Assembly (NCBI GenBank): GCA_963817785.1
Contig: CAWFPL010000008.1
Span: 806,001-870,000, forward strand
Length of the DNA stretch: 64,000 nt
Reading direction: 5' to 3'
From: JAKALD01 sp963817785
Lineage (GTDB): Bacteria; Pseudomonadota; Gammaproteobacteria; Burkholderiales; SG8-39
Part shown: one piece after another, positions 34,475 to 43,179 of the stretch
Layout: each line of letters begins with the position of its first letter
Position numbering within the stretch: position 1 is the stretch's first letter
Position numbers and translations under genes: made by a program
The notes under the pieces: model-generated
What the model was told of the DNA's origin: nothing
Databases searched by the model: none
Seen by the model: the letters and a program-made list of their open reading frames with translations, nothing else

Positions 34475-36370
34475 TCATTCCGGATCGGCGTCGGAGCGCT
34501 GCCCGCCGCGCGGCTGGCTGCGCACCAGCACGCGGCCGCCGCTGATCGCGCGAAGATGGGGGAATTTCAGCACCCTCTCGGACTTGTGCTCTTCGTTCAC
34601 ATCCCGCAGGCGCGCCTCCAGCACCTGGTCCATCGCCATCACGCTCAGGACTTGCGGCGGGTCCCTGCGATCGACGATCGGGACGCTCGAGACTTCGCGC
34701 TCGGCCATCAGATTGGCCAGCTCGCGCAGGGTCATGTCTGGATAGCCGACCACCGCATCGCGCACCATCAGCTCTTCGACGCGCGCGTCCGGGTGCGAGC
34801 CGAAGCGTAGCGTCGCGCCGAGCAGCTGATGGCGGGTCACCAGCCCGGCCAGCCGGCCGGCGTCGTCGAGCACGGGATACAGGCGTTGGGTGTGCGCGAG
34901 CTTGCGCTTGGCGCCGTCGGGCCAGGCGCTCGCCGCCTCCTTCACCGCGGACTCCAGGCTCGCGCCGCAGCGGAAGCACAGGAAGCTTCGGGGCATGATC
35001 TCGCCGACCAGGAAAACCTCCAGCGGATCCACCGAGTATTCCCGCGTCAGATGCGTGCCCTTGCGCACCACCTTCTCGGTCAGCACCGAGCGCTTGAGCA
35101 CCAGCACCGACAGCAGATACGCAACCGTGGACGAGACCACGAGCGGCATCACCGCGTCCCACTGGTGCGTGAGCTCCATCGCGAACACCACGCCGGTCAA
35201 CGGGCTGCGCATCACCCCGCCGACGACGGCCGCCAGGCTCATCAGCGCCCAGAACCCCGGCGCCACCGGCGGAAACACGTAGGCCAGCAGCGAGCCCAGG
35301 GCCGCGCCGATCATGAATACCGGCGCCAGCACGCCCCCGGAGGTGCCCGAGCCCAGCGACAGGCTCCAGATCAGAGTCTTGACGACCAGGATCCCGACGA
35401 TCAGCGCCAGCGTCGCCCGTCCGGCGAGCAGCGTTCCGATCACGTCGTAGCCCACGCCCAGCGCGCGCGGCTCGAACAGGCCGCCGATGCCGATGATGAG
35501 CCCGCCGATCGCGGGCCACCACATCCAGTGGATCGGCAGCTTGCGGAACGCGTCCTCGGACAGGTAGACGAGGGAGGTCGCCAGCCAGGCGACGCACCCG
35601 CCGACCACACCCGCCGCCGCGCACAGCAGGAGGTCGGGGAACGCCAGCGCAGGCAGCGCGTGCTGCGTCGGGAAGATCGGCGCGGGGCCGAGCAGCCGCC
35701 AGCGCAGCGCAGTCGCGACTACCACGGCGAGGGACACCGGCACGAAGGAGCGCGGCCTGAACTCGAACAACAGCAGCTCGATCGCCAGCAGAATCGAGGC
35801 CAGCGGAGCGTTGAAGGTCGCCGCCATGCCGGCGGCGGCCCCGGATACCAGCAGCGTCTTGCGCTCGTCGGCGGTCAACGAGAGCGTCTGCGCCATCAGC
35901 GAGCCGAAGGCGCCCCCGGTCATGATGATCGGGCCTTCGGCGCCGAACGGGCCGCCGGTGCCGATGGTGATCGCCGCCGACAGCGGCTTGAGCAGGGCAA
36001 CTCGCGGCCTGATCTTGCTTCCGCCGCGCAGGATCGCCTCGATCGCCTCCGGCATGCCGTGGCCGCGGATCGCCTCGGAGCCGTAGCGCGCCATGAGCCC
36101 GACGATCAGGCCGCCGAGCACCGGCGCGGCGACGATCAGCCACCATGCATGATCGCCCGCGCCGGGGGCTACCAGGCCGGTCGCGACGCGCTGGTAGAAC
36201 ACCAGGTTGGTGATCAATCCGATCAGCTTGAGCAGGGCGTCGGCCACCACTGCCGACACGGCGCCCACCGCCAGCGCCAGCGCGCCGATCAGCAGGATCC
36301 GCGGGCGGACCGAGTAATCGCCGAGGCGCGACGGGACGGACGGACGGGCGGCAATGGCTTGCGGTCTCAT
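34475..36370 (-). CDS. ClC-family chloride channel/antiporter with C-terminal CBS pair
   Basis: 631 residues. The membrane domain (~residues 20-450) carries the three ClC anion-site motifs: RGHGMPEAI (GSGIP-like), GPFGAEGPIIMTGG with the gating glutamate, and GTSGGVLAPVFMIG. Two CBS motifs follow (~residues 480-535, LYPVLDDAGRLAGLVTRHQLL; and ~545-600, VVGYPDMTLRELANLMAE...SSVPIVDR). Retention of the gating glutamate fits Cl-/H+ exchange. A palindrome lies between it and the divergent MarR gene, suggesting local control. Confidence 0.92.
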   Translation of the reverse strand: MRPQAIAARPSVPSRLGDYSVRPRILLIGALALAVGAVSAVVADALLKLIGLITNLVFYQRVATGLVAPGAGDHAWWLIVAAPVLGGLIVGLMARYGSEAIRGHGMPEAIEAILRGGSKIRPRVALLKPLSAAITIGTGGPFGAEGPIIMTGGAFGSLMAQTLSLTADERKTLLVSGAAAGMAATFNAPLASILLAIELLLFEFRPRSFVPVSLAVVVATALRWRLLGPAPIFPTQHALPALAFPDLLLCAAAGVVGGCVAWLATSLVYLSEDAFRKLPIHWMWWPAIGGLIIGIGGLFEPRALGVGYDVIGTLLAGRATLALIVGILVVKTLIWSLSLGSGTSGGVLAPVFMIGAALGSLLAYVFPPVAPGFWALMSLAAVVGGVMRSPLTGVVFAMELTHQWDAVMPLVVSSTVAYLLSVLVLKRSVLTEKVVRKGTHLTREYSVDPLEVFLVGEIMPRSFLCFRCGASLESAVKEAASAWPDGAKRKLAHTQRLYPVLDDAGRLAGLVTRHQLLGATLRFGSHPDARVEELMVRDAVVGYPDMTLRELANLMAEREVSSVPIVDRRDPPQVLSVMAMDQVLEARLRDVNEEHKSERVLKFPHLRAISGGRVLVRSQPRGGQRSDADPE

Positions 36371-36397
36371 GAGCGCTCCGGTGCAAAGCGCGCCACA

Positions 36398-36414
36398 ATA
36401 TCACAACGTGATAT
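36398..36414. promoter_or_regulatory. Palindromic operator candidate between clC and marR-family gene
   Basis: ATATCAC-AAC-GTGATAT: perfect 7-bp arms around 3 nt, 27 nt before the ClC start and 73 nt before the MarR-type start. Size and A/T-rich ends fit a dimeric winged-helix regulator such as MarR. Confidence 0.6.
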
Positions 36415-36487
36415 AGTTGCGCGTCGCTCCGGCGCCACTGCCGCCGCGGGCCAGCAGATCAACTCCGTGTAACTGCGCGGGTCCAGC

Positions 36488-36991
36488 GTGAAGCGGCAAG
36501 CCGGCGATCGGGCACTGACCAAGCAGGACTTCGAGGCGGTTTCGGAGCTGCGTTACCAGATCCGGCGCTTTCTGCGCTTCAGCGAACGGGCGGTTCGCCG
36601 GGCGGGAATCACACCGCTGCAGTACCTGCTGCTTCTCCACCTGCGCGGATTTCCCGGGCGCGACTGGGCCACCATCGCCGAGCTCGCGGAGCGGCTGCAG
36701 GCGCAGCACCACGGCGCAGTCGCACTCGTTCTGCGCTGCGAGGCGCTCGGCTTGGTGGTCAAGCGACCGGGCCGCGCAGATCGCCGCCAGGTCGAAGTGC
36801 GTCTGGCGCCGAAGGGCGAAGCGAGGCTGCAGCGCCTGGCGCTGCTGCACCGCGCGGAACTGGGCGCGCTGCACCGCGCCTTCGGAATCGCGCAGATTTC
36901 CGCGTTCAATGACGACGATGCCAGGCGCGACGGAGCCGCCCCGACGGCGGCCGGCGGGCGACGCAGGCCCCGCTCACGCCGAACGGGTTAG
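36488..36991 (+). CDS. MarR-family transcriptional regulator
   Basis: 167 residues with a GTG start. The winged helix runs from ITPLQYLLLLHLRGFPGRDW (~residue 41) through TIAELAERLQAQHHGAVALVLRCEALGLV (recognition helix, quoted as landmark in parts: AELAERL, HHGAVALV) to the wing RPGRADRRQVEVRLAPKGEARL. MarR proteins usually repress a divergent gene and respond to small phenolic or oxidising ligands. Its neighbour is the ClC gene. The C-terminus is basic and Arg-rich. No convincing ribosome binding site was found, so the start is uncertain. Confidence 0.82.
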   Translation: MKRQAGDRALTKQDFEAVSELRYQIRRFLRFSERAVRRAGITPLQYLLLLHLRGFPGRDWATIAELAERLQAQHHGAVALVLRCEALGLVVKRPGRADRRQVEVRLAPKGEARLQRLALLHRAELGALHRAFGIAQISAFNDDDARRDGAAPTAAGGRRRPRSRRTG

Positions 36992-37018
36992 GCCGCTTCG
37001 GTCCGGCGCACTGCGCGT

Positions 37019-37507
37019 TTACCCGTGGCGCAGCGCATTTTCGAGATTGTCCAGCAGCGCCTTCGTGCCCTGCTCGCGGCTGCCCGCATCGTCGTAGCCG
37101 TCCAGGAACGCGCCCTGCTCGGTAAGCGTGAGCCGCGTGCCCGCGCCCTCGGCCTCGGCCTCGGCCTCGAATTCGATGGTCGCGAGCGACACCGAGATCC
37201 GCCGCTCGTCCAGGTGCATGGCGTAGCTGTAGACGATGCGCCGGTCGGGCACGATGTCGTGGTAGCGGGCGTCGAAGTCGGTGACCATGCCGGTGTCCCA
37301 CTGGCCCCGCAGGCGCTCACGCCCGCCGACGCGGAATTCCATCGTGCGCTCGAGTAGCTTCCACTTGCCGGCCGGAGCGGCGAACCATTGCGCCTTGGCC
37401 TTCGGGTCGGCCCAAGCGGCGAACACGCGCGCCGGCGGCTGCGCCAACCGGCGCTCGATGGCGAAGGTCGCGTGCTGCGCCGGATTCGTGCTGGCGGCTT
37501 GGCTCAC
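37019..37507 (-). CDS. SRPBCC (AHSA1-type) domain protein
   Basis: 162 residues from the GTG at 37507, which lies 4 nt after the stop of the VOC gene and has GAAGG upstream. FAIERRLAQPPARVFAAWADPKAKAQWF is the AHSA1 N-terminus (landmarks RVFAAWADP, AQWF), FRVGGRERLRGQWDTG the central strand and RLTLTEQGAFLDGYD the conserved late block. Such START-like folds bind hydrophobic ligands. It is the last gene of the ArsR/SRPBCC/VOC operon. Confidence 0.85.
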   Translation of the reverse strand: MSQAASTNPAQHATFAIERRLAQPPARVFAAWADPKAKAQWFAAPAGKWKLLERTMEFRVGGRERLRGQWDTGMVTDFDARYHDIVPDRRIVYSYAMHLDERRISVSLATIEFEAEAEAEGAGTRLTLTEQGAFLDGYDDAGSREQGTKALLDNLENALRHG

Positions 37508-37511
37508 GGCT

Positions 37512-37931
37512 TCACGCCTTCGCGGGCACGAGGACCATCCACGACACGCCGAAGCGGTCGGCCACCATGCCGAAGCTCGGCGAGAAGAAGGTCTTCGCAA
37601 GGGGCATGCGCACCTGGCCGCCCTCCCCGAGCGCGGCGAACAGGCGCTTCGCCTCGGCTTCGTCCTTCGCGCTGAGGGTGAGCGAGAACCCCTGGAAGCT
37701 GGGCGTGCCCACGCACAGGCCGTCGGAGGCCATCAGCGTCGTCTCGCCGATGCGAAAGGCCGCGTGCATGATCTTGTTCTCCGAGCCGGCGGGCGCCTTG
37801 CCCGCCTGCGGCGGCTCCGGGTTGTCCTTGTAGCGCATCAGCATCGCCACCTCGGCACCGAGCGCCTTGCGGTAGAACTCGAGCGCCTCCTCGCAGCGCC
37901 CCTCGAAGAACAGGTAAGGCTGGATTTGCAT
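37512..37931 (-). CDS. VOC-family protein, PhnB-like
   Basis: 139 residues, one PhnB/glyoxalase-like unit. It begins MQIQPYLFFEGRCEEALEFY and includes MHAAFRIGETTLMASDG and FFSPSFGMVADRFGVSWMV, the DUF1428/PhnB-like hallmarks. No catalytic assignment can be made: PhnB-like VOC proteins often lack known activity. AAGGAG stands 5 nt before the ATG. It is embedded between SRPBCC genes in one transcription unit. Confidence 0.87.
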   Translation of the reverse strand: MQIQPYLFFEGRCEEALEFYRKALGAEVAMLMRYKDNPEPPQAGKAPAGSENKIMHAAFRIGETTLMASDGLCVGTPSFQGFSLTLSAKDEAEAKRLFAALGEGGQVRMPLAKTFFSPSFGMVADRFGVSWMVLVPAKA

Positions 37932-37949
37932 GGCGTCTCCTTGTCGTCG

Positions 37950-38402
37950 TCAGTTCGCGAGATGGGCAGCGAGGCGGCCGATGGTTTCCGTCCAGCCTTG
38001 CTCCATGCCATCGAGCATCGCGCCCGCCTCGGCGCCCTCGCCGCTCGCCGTGGCGCGCAGCGTGAGCTTGGTCTTGCCGCCCTGCGCGGCGAAGGTCACG
38101 GTGATCACCGTCTGAATGCGCTCGATGCCCTGGTCGTCGTCCGCGGCGCCGGCGATGACCAGGCGCTCGGGCACGACGACTTCGCTGAACACGGCCCGCA
38201 TCCAGTAGTCGCGCCCGTCCGGCGAGCGCATGCACAGGCGGAAGACGCCGCTCGGGCGGGGATCGGCTTCGCACTCCGGGACCGTGAAGCCGTTCGGGCA
38301 AAACCACCCCGCCAGGTGCTCGGCGCGCGTCCAGGCCTCGAACACGCGGCTGCGCGGCGCGGCGAAGACGCGGATGATGGAAACCGTGCGCTCGCGCTGC
38401 AT
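37950..38402 (-). CDS. SRPBCC (AHSA1-type) domain protein
   Basis: 150 residues. SIIRVFAAPRSRVFEAWTRAEHLAGWFCP is the AHSA1 opening (landmarks RVFEAWTRAEHL), GVFRLCMRSPDGRDYWMRAVF the central sheet, and GMEQGWTETIGRLAAHL the C-terminal helix. The ATG shares one base with the stop of the upstream double-domain gene (TGATG), so it is translationally coupled. The ligand is unknown. Confidence 0.87.
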   Translation of the reverse strand: MQRERTVSIIRVFAAPRSRVFEAWTRAEHLAGWFCPNGFTVPECEADPRPSGVFRLCMRSPDGRDYWMRAVFSEVVVPERLVIAGAADDDQGIERIQTVITVTFAAQGGKTKLTLRATASGEGAEAGAMLDGMEQGWTETIGRLAAHLAN

Positions 38403-39340
38403 CACGCCCCCGCCATGTACCCGGCGAACTGCTCGAAGGTGCCGCCCCAGCCCTGCTTCATGCTGTCGCGGCCTTCGTCGAAGGTTTTCCACTCCAGCTC
38501 GCTCGAGCCCTCAAGCGGAATCCACCGGATCGTAAGCCGCGTCCTTGCGCCTAGCGCCTCGAACATTGCCGTGGACAGCGTCTGCCGCGGCCAGGTCGGC
38601 ATCATCGGGTGCACCGTAATGCCGCCGCTCGCGTCCGAGAACGAGTTGACCCAGACCAGCCGCTCCGGCTCGACGATTTCCCGGTAGACGAACCTGCCCC
38701 ACATGTCCTGGCCGTCGGGCGTACGCAGGCAGTAGTGCATGGCGCCGCCCGGCCGCAGGTCGATCGTGCAATGCGTGACCGTGGATCCCTTCTGGCCCCA
38801 CCAGTGCCTGAGCTGCCCGGCCTCGGTCCAGGCCTTCCACAGCTTGTCGCGCGGCGCGTCGAACACCCGCTCGATGACGAAGGGCTCGGTCTCCTGCAGG
38901 AAGCGCTCTAGGTTGGCGAACGAGTAACCCCATCCGCGCTGGTGCCCGTCGCGCGCGGCCTGGTCGAAGAACTGCTCGTGCCGGAACGCGAGCTCGGTGC
39001 CGCTGCCGACCTGCGTCAGCGTGATCGTCACCAGCGACTCGCGCTCGGGCGTGGTCCGCGGCCAGGTCCAGGTGAATACCAGCCTGCGGCCGGGGACGAT
39101 TTCCTTGTAGACCCCCTGCACCTCGTGCGCGTTGCCGTCCGCGCCGCCGAACACGATGCGATAGCGTCCGCCGACGCGCAGGTCGAGCTCGGCGAGCGAG
39201 ACCTTCTCGCCGCCGCCCGGCCCCCACCAGCGGCTTATCGCTTTCGGGTCGGTCCAGGCGCGCCAGACTTTTTCCGGCGCGACCGGGTAGCGGCGCTCGA
39301 TGACGAGGAAGGGCCTTTCTTCAATTCGGGCGGGTTCCAT
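38402..39340 (-). CDS. Double SRPBCC (AHSA1-type) domain protein
   Basis: 312 residues formed by two fused AHSA1 domains: the first at ~10-155 (KVWRAWTDPKAISRWWGPGG, GGRYRIVFGG) and the second at ~160-310 (KLWKAWTEAGQLRHWWGQKG, PGGAMHYCLRTPDGQDMWGRF quoted in part). Each ends in a helix like RGWGYSFANLERFL or QGWGGTFEQFAGYMA. The start lies inside the 3' end of the ArsR gene, giving a 106-nt overlap in another frame. Fusions of two such domains are not rare in ArsR-led operons. Confidence 0.87.
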   Translation of the reverse strand: MEPARIEERPFLVIERRYPVAPEKVWRAWTDPKAISRWWGPGGGEKVSLAELDLRVGGRYRIVFGGADGNAHEVQGVYKEIVPGRRLVFTWTWPRTTPERESLVTITLTQVGSGTELAFRHEQFFDQAARDGHQRGWGYSFANLERFLQETEPFVIERVFDAPRDKLWKAWTEAGQLRHWWGQKGSTVTHCTIDLRPGGAMHYCLRTPDGQDMWGRFVYREIVEPERLVWVNSFSDASGGITVHPMMPTWPRQTLSTAMFEALGARTRLTIRWIPLEGSSELEWKTFDEGRDSMKQGWGGTFEQFAGYMAGA

Positions 39341-39678
39341 CGCTGCAGCTCCTCCTGCTGATACAGATAACGGGCGAGCGAATCGAGCTGCTCGGACCAG
39401 AACTTCTCGTAGCGCGACACCCAGTCGGCGGCGGCCTTCATCGGCTCGGCGGACAGCTCGCAGCTCACCACCCGTCCTTCCTTGGTGCGCGCGACGAGCC
39501 CGGCATCCTCGAGCACCCGCAGGTGCTTCATGACTCCGGGCAACGACATGTCGTGCGGCGCGGCGAGCTCGGAGACCGCCCGCCCGCCGCCGCTCAGCGA
39601 CTCGAGGATGTGGCGCCGGGTGCGGTCGGCGAGCGCGCCGAAGACCGCGTCGAGCTCGTCGTCCGCATACTTAACCAT
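39235..39678 (-). CDS. ArsR-family transcriptional regulator
   Basis: 147 residues. The winged helix is ALADRTRRHILESLSGGGRAVSELAAPHDMSLPGVMKHLRVLEDAGLV (~residues 15-62; recognition helix SLPGVMKHLRVLEDAG). It lacks an obvious Cys metal site, as usual for ArsR proteins paired with SRPBCC genes. The family core ends near residue 112; the last 35 residues are a basic Ser/Arg-rich tail encoded where the gene overlaps the next one. TAACC...GGTTTA just upstream of the start may be part of an autoregulatory operator. Confidence 0.87.
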   Translation of the reverse strand: MVKYADDELDAVFGALADRTRRHILESLSGGGRAVSELAAPHDMSLPGVMKHLRVLEDAGLVARTKEGRVVSCELSAEPMKAAADWVSRYEKFWSEQLDSLARYLYQQEELQRWNPPELKKGPSSSSSAATRSRRKKSGAPGPTRKR

Positions 39679-39729
39679 CCGGTTTAGTATCTGCCCCGCC
39701 GCGGGCGGCTGTCAAGCCCCCCCGGGGGC

Positions 39730-40629
39730 TCAGGCGCGCGAACGGCGGCTGGTGGCGAGCGCGACGCCCGCGACGATGATCGCGATGCCCGCGGCGTTGT
39801 AGGCCGCGAAGCGCTCGCCGAGCAGCAGCACCGCGAGCAGCGAGCCGAACGCCGGCAGCAGGTGCAGCGTGAAGCCGGCGGCGTTCGCGCCGACCACCGC
39901 GACGCCGCGGTTCCAGCAGGCGAAGGCGGCCACCGAGGCGCCGAGGCCGACGTACAGGACGCCCGCCATGGCCTCGGCGTCAGGCCAGCGCGGCGGCGCC
40001 GCGAGCGCGCGCAGCGCTGCGACCGGCGCGAGCATGGCGACGCCGAGCGCCGCGATCACGAACAGGAACGCGGTGCCGCCCAGCTCCGGCGGCCGGCGCT
40101 TGAGCAGCACCGAGTACAGGCCCCACGCCGGCATCGCGAGCAGGATCCAGACGTCGCCGGCGTGGAAGCGCAGATCGAGCAGCCGCCCCGGCTCGCCGCG
40201 CGCCAGGATCACCAGAATTCCGGCGAGCGAGATCGCCATGCCGGCGATCTGTCGCGGCCTCGGGCGCTCGCGCTCGATCGCCCACGAGCACAGCAGGAAG
40301 ACCAGCGGCGCGGCGGAGTTGAGCAGCACCGCGTTGACCGCGGTCGTCGTGCGCAGGCCGAGATAGACGATGGTCTGGAACAGCGCCACGCCGGTTGCCG
40401 CCAGCAGCACCAGCATGCGTGCGTCGCGCCGGATCACGCGGCCCATGCCGGCGAGCTGCGGCAGCGCGAATGGCGCCAGCGCCGCGAGCGCGACCAGCCA
40501 GCGCAGGAAGTTGAGCATCACCGGGTCGAACGCGCCGCGCAGCGCGCGGCCGGTGATCCAGTTTCCCGCCCAGAGCAGGTTGGCGAGCGCGAGCAGCGCA
40601 AAGGCCACCGCGCGATGGTTGGAACGCAT
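39730..40629 (-). CDS. EamA/DMT-family transporter
   Basis: 299 residues, ten hydrophobic segments in two EamA repeats: repeat 1 starts ALLALANLLWAGNWITGRAL and repeat 2 starts HAGDVWILLAMPAWGLYSVL. Motifs FLRWLVALAALAPF and LGASVAAFACWNRGVAVVGA are typical. Members export metabolites or amino acids; the substrate is unknown. It follows the ArsR gene divergently-spaced by 51 nt on the same strand and precedes nothing obviously related. Confidence 0.88.
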   Translation of the reverse strand: MRSNHRAVAFALLALANLLWAGNWITGRALRGAFDPVMLNFLRWLVALAALAPFALPQLAGMGRVIRRDARMLVLLAATGVALFQTIVYLGLRTTTAVNAVLLNSAAPLVFLLCSWAIERERPRPRQIAGMAISLAGILVILARGEPGRLLDLRFHAGDVWILLAMPAWGLYSVLLKRRPPELGGTAFLFVIAALGVAMLAPVAALRALAAPPRWPDAEAMAGVLYVGLGASVAAFACWNRGVAVVGANAAGFTLHLLPAFGSLLAVLLLGERFAAYNAAGIAIIVAGVALATSRRSRA

Positions 40630-40698
40630 GCGACGGATCGGATCCGGGAAGCGGTGACAGCCGCATTGTCCGCGATTCCCGCGGCGCGGACCGCTGCG

Positions 40699-42051
40699 TC
40701 AGCGAAACCAGCGCGCCTCGTGCCGTCCGAGCGGCCCGGCCTCGACGGGCCAGCGCACCTCGAACCCCTCGATGGTCGCGGCGCAGGGCACCAGCTTCAC
40801 CGGCCCCCAGGCGGTGCCGCCGCGCTCGAGCAGGTCTTCGACGTTCTCGAGCCTTGCAGCGGAGGCGTCGCCCTCTTGCCCGAGGTCCATGAGCAGCTTC
40901 GCAGTGCGCGCGAGCGCGAGGCGCGAGAGCGCGCTCCGGTCGGCGAGCGCGCGGCAGGCCGCGGCCCCGATCAGGTAGCCCGTGCCGTGATCGAGCGCCT
41001 GCGCGGGTAGCGGCGTCGGCTTGCCGTCCGATCCCGGATGCGCGATGCCGGTGCTCATCTGCACCAGGCTGTCGAAGCCGCGGCGCGCGGCCCACGGGCC
41101 GCTCCAGCCCCAGGCGTCGCTCCTCACGAGAACGAGCGAGGCATTGAGCGCGCGCAGGCGCTCGGGCCCGAGCCCGAGCCGATCGAGCGCGCCAGGGCGG
41201 TGGCCGTGCACCAGCACGTCGGCTTCCGTGATCAGGCCCTCCAGCGCCGCGCGGCCCTCGGGGCTGGACAGATCGAGCGCCGCGCAGCGCTTGCCGCGCG
41301 TCATGTCGGGCAGCAGCGCACCCATCTCCTCGAAGCCCGGCGGATCGATCCGCAGCACCTCCGCGCCGTACGCCGCCAGGTGGCGCGTACCCACCGGCCC
41401 GGCAATGACGCGCGTCATGTCGAGCACGCGCACGCCGGCGAGCGGCGAACCGGGCGCGGCGCGCTCCTTCATCTCCCCGGCGCGGCCCTCGCGCGCGACG
41501 ATCGGCTCGGCGGCGAGCGCAGCGCCCTGCGGGTGGCGCGCCCACGCCTCGATCGTGTGCAACGACGCGGCCGCACCGCCCGCCTCCACCACCGCGTCCT
41601 GCAGCTCCTCGGCATGCCGGCGCGCGACCGCCTGCGCCACCGCTTCCTTTTCCTCGGCAACGCCGAGCACGCGCAGCACCGCCTGGCGGTGATGCGCGTA
41701 GTTGGTGTGCAGCCGGATCCAGCCGTCGGCCGCGCGGTAGTCGCCGGCGATCGGGTCCCAGATCTGCGGCAGCGTCCAGCCCTCGGGCTTCAGGAACCGC
41801 TCGCAGCGGAACGCGGCGGCCGCGAGCCGCCGGTCGACCGTCACGCGGCGCGGCGGCTCGCCGCGTCGCTTCGCCCACAGCTCGGCCGCGGCGAGCGTCG
41901 CGACGCCGATCGTCGCGCAGGCGAGCGTGCTCACCTCGAATTTCGACGGCAGCCCGCCCGCCGGGCCGCTGAACTGGAGCGAGTGCGCGAGGGCCGGCGC
42001 TCCGCCGAGGGATTGCCAGAGGGTGGAGGCGAGCAGGTGCTCGGGAGTCAT
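40699..42051 (-). CDS. CaiB/BaiF-type (family III) CoA-transferase
   Basis: 450 residues. Landmarks are PLAGVRVLDMTRVIAGPVGTRHLAAYGAEVLRID in the middle (quoted as LAGVRVLDMTRVIAGP), LPDMTRGKRCAALDLSSPEG and EADVLVHGHRPGALDRLGLG. The family's catalytic aspartate would lie in the ALDLSSPEG/DVLVHG region by alignment. Unlike compact members, the family core starts only at about residue 200, after an N-terminal half that resembles a circularly arranged first domain; this layout occurs in a known subgroup. The substrate is unknown. Confidence 0.85.
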   Translation of the reverse strand: MTPEHLLASTLWQSLGGAPALAHSLQFSGPAGGLPSKFEVSTLACATIGVATLAAAELWAKRRGEPPRRVTVDRRLAAAAFRCERFLKPEGWTLPQIWDPIAGDYRAADGWIRLHTNYAHHRQAVLRVLGVAEEKEAVAQAVARRHAEELQDAVVEAGGAAASLHTIEAWARHPQGAALAAEPIVAREGRAGEMKERAAPGSPLAGVRVLDMTRVIAGPVGTRHLAAYGAEVLRIDPPGFEEMGALLPDMTRGKRCAALDLSSPEGRAALEGLITEADVLVHGHRPGALDRLGLGPERLRALNASLVLVRSDAWGWSGPWAARRGFDSLVQMSTGIAHPGSDGKPTPLPAQALDHGTGYLIGAAACRALADRSALSRLALARTAKLLMDLGQEGDASAARLENVEDLLERGGTAWGPVKLVPCAATIEGFEVRWPVEAGPLGRHEARWFR

Positions 42052-42066
42052 GGCCGGGCACGCGGC

Positions 42067-42438
42067 TCAGGCGGCAGTGATGGAGTCGACCCGGTTCGGA
42101 TAGAAGGCGAGCAGCTCCTTGATGACGCTCACCTCGTCGTAGGGCTGCTCGTAGCTCCACACCGCGTTCTCGGCGCCGCCCCTGAGCGAGTAGTACGAGG
42201 CCTGGCCCTTGAAGGGACAGTAGGTGTGGTGGCTGGTGCGCACCAGCCGCTCCATCTTCACGTCCTTGCACGGGATGTAGAACACCGGCGGATAGTCGGC
42301 TTCATTCAGCCGCACCGCGTCGCGGCTGTCGGCGATGACTTCCCCGTTCACCTTCACCTGCACGCGCACGCCCGCGGGCTCGGTCGTGACGCGATGCCCG
42401 GGGTGCTGCTTGAATCCCGGACCGCTGTTGGCGCTCAT
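42067..42438 (-). CDS. DUF427 domain protein
   Basis: 123 residues. VQVKVNGEVIADSRDAVRLNEADYPPVFYIP (landmarks NGEVIADS, YPPVFYIP) followed by HHTYCPFKGQASYYSL and ENAVWSYEQPYDEVSVI is the DUF427 signature. The function is unknown. AAGGAGAACGCC precedes the ATG. It lies 15 nt downstream of the GST gene and upstream of the CoA-transferase, all on one strand. Confidence 0.9.
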   Translation of the reverse strand: MSANSGPGFKQHPGHRVTTEPAGVRVQVKVNGEVIADSRDAVRLNEADYPPVFYIPCKDVKMERLVRTSHHTYCPFKGQASYYSLRGGAENAVWSYEQPYDEVSVIKELLAFYPNRVDSITAA

Positions 42439-42453
42439 GGCGTTCTCCTTCGG

Positions 42454-43068
42454 CTAGACCTTCACTTTCTCCTCGGCCAGGACGCGCTGCACGGCCGGCC
42501 GCTGCAGCAGGCGATCCTTGAACGCAGTGTAGTTCTTCAGCTCCGTCATGGGCAGCTCCCGGCGCAGGCCCCAGGCGTAGAACACCAGGCCGTAGGCATC
42601 GAGCACCGAGTAGTGCTCGGAGAGCCACTGCCGCCCGGCCAGCCGGAGGTCGATCTGCCGCAGGTAGTCGTGGAAGGTCTTGCGGCCGGTCTCCTGGATC
42701 TTCGCGAAGCAGGCGGTCTCGCTGGTGTAGCGCTCGGGCCGGTTGATGTGGGCGTGCGCCGGATGCACACTCGCCGCGAAGAAGCCGATGAGCGAGAGCG
42801 CCCGGGCTTCGGCGACGGCGTCCACCGGCCACAGCCCGAAGCGCTTGCCGAGGAAGGGCAGGATCGCCGTGTTCTCGGTGAGCGGCTGGCCGTCCTCGAG
42901 CCGCAGCGCGGGAACGCGCCCCTGCGGATGAATCTTCAGATAGGCCTCGGTCTTCTGCTCGCCCTTCGCGAGGTCGACACGCCTGGCCTCGTACTGCTCG
43001 CCGCCCTCCTCCAGGACGATGTGCGCGGCCATCGAACAGGCACCGGGGGCGTAGAAGAGCGTCAGCAT
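42454..43068 (-). CDS. Glutathione S-transferase
   Basis: 204 residues. The thioredoxin-fold N-domain is MLTLFYAPGACSMAAHIVLE with GRVPALRLEDGQPLTENTAIL (the cis-Pro and the TEN/S glutathione site), and the C-domain is all-helical with LSEHYSVLDAYGLVFYAWG. A Ser/Cys near residue 11-12 (GACSM) fits beta-class bacterial GSTs. AAGGAG is 9 nt upstream of the ATG. The frame is open for 30 codons upstream but without similarity. Confidence 0.92.
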   Translation of the reverse strand: MLTLFYAPGACSMAAHIVLEEGGEQYEARRVDLAKGEQKTEAYLKIHPQGRVPALRLEDGQPLTENTAILPFLGKRFGLWPVDAVAEARALSLIGFFAASVHPAHAHINRPERYTSETACFAKIQETGRKTFHDYLRQIDLRLAGRQWLSEHYSVLDAYGLVFYAWGLRRELPMTELKNYTAFKDRLLQRPAVQRVLAEEKVKV

Positions 43069-43179
43069 GGGCAGCTTCTCCTTGAAGGGAATTCCGGAAA
43101 CCGGAACCGCGGATTCTCCATCTTCGGCTTGCCTCGGAGAAGGCAGCCTGCAAAACACCGCGGCCGGGACCCGGCGGTA

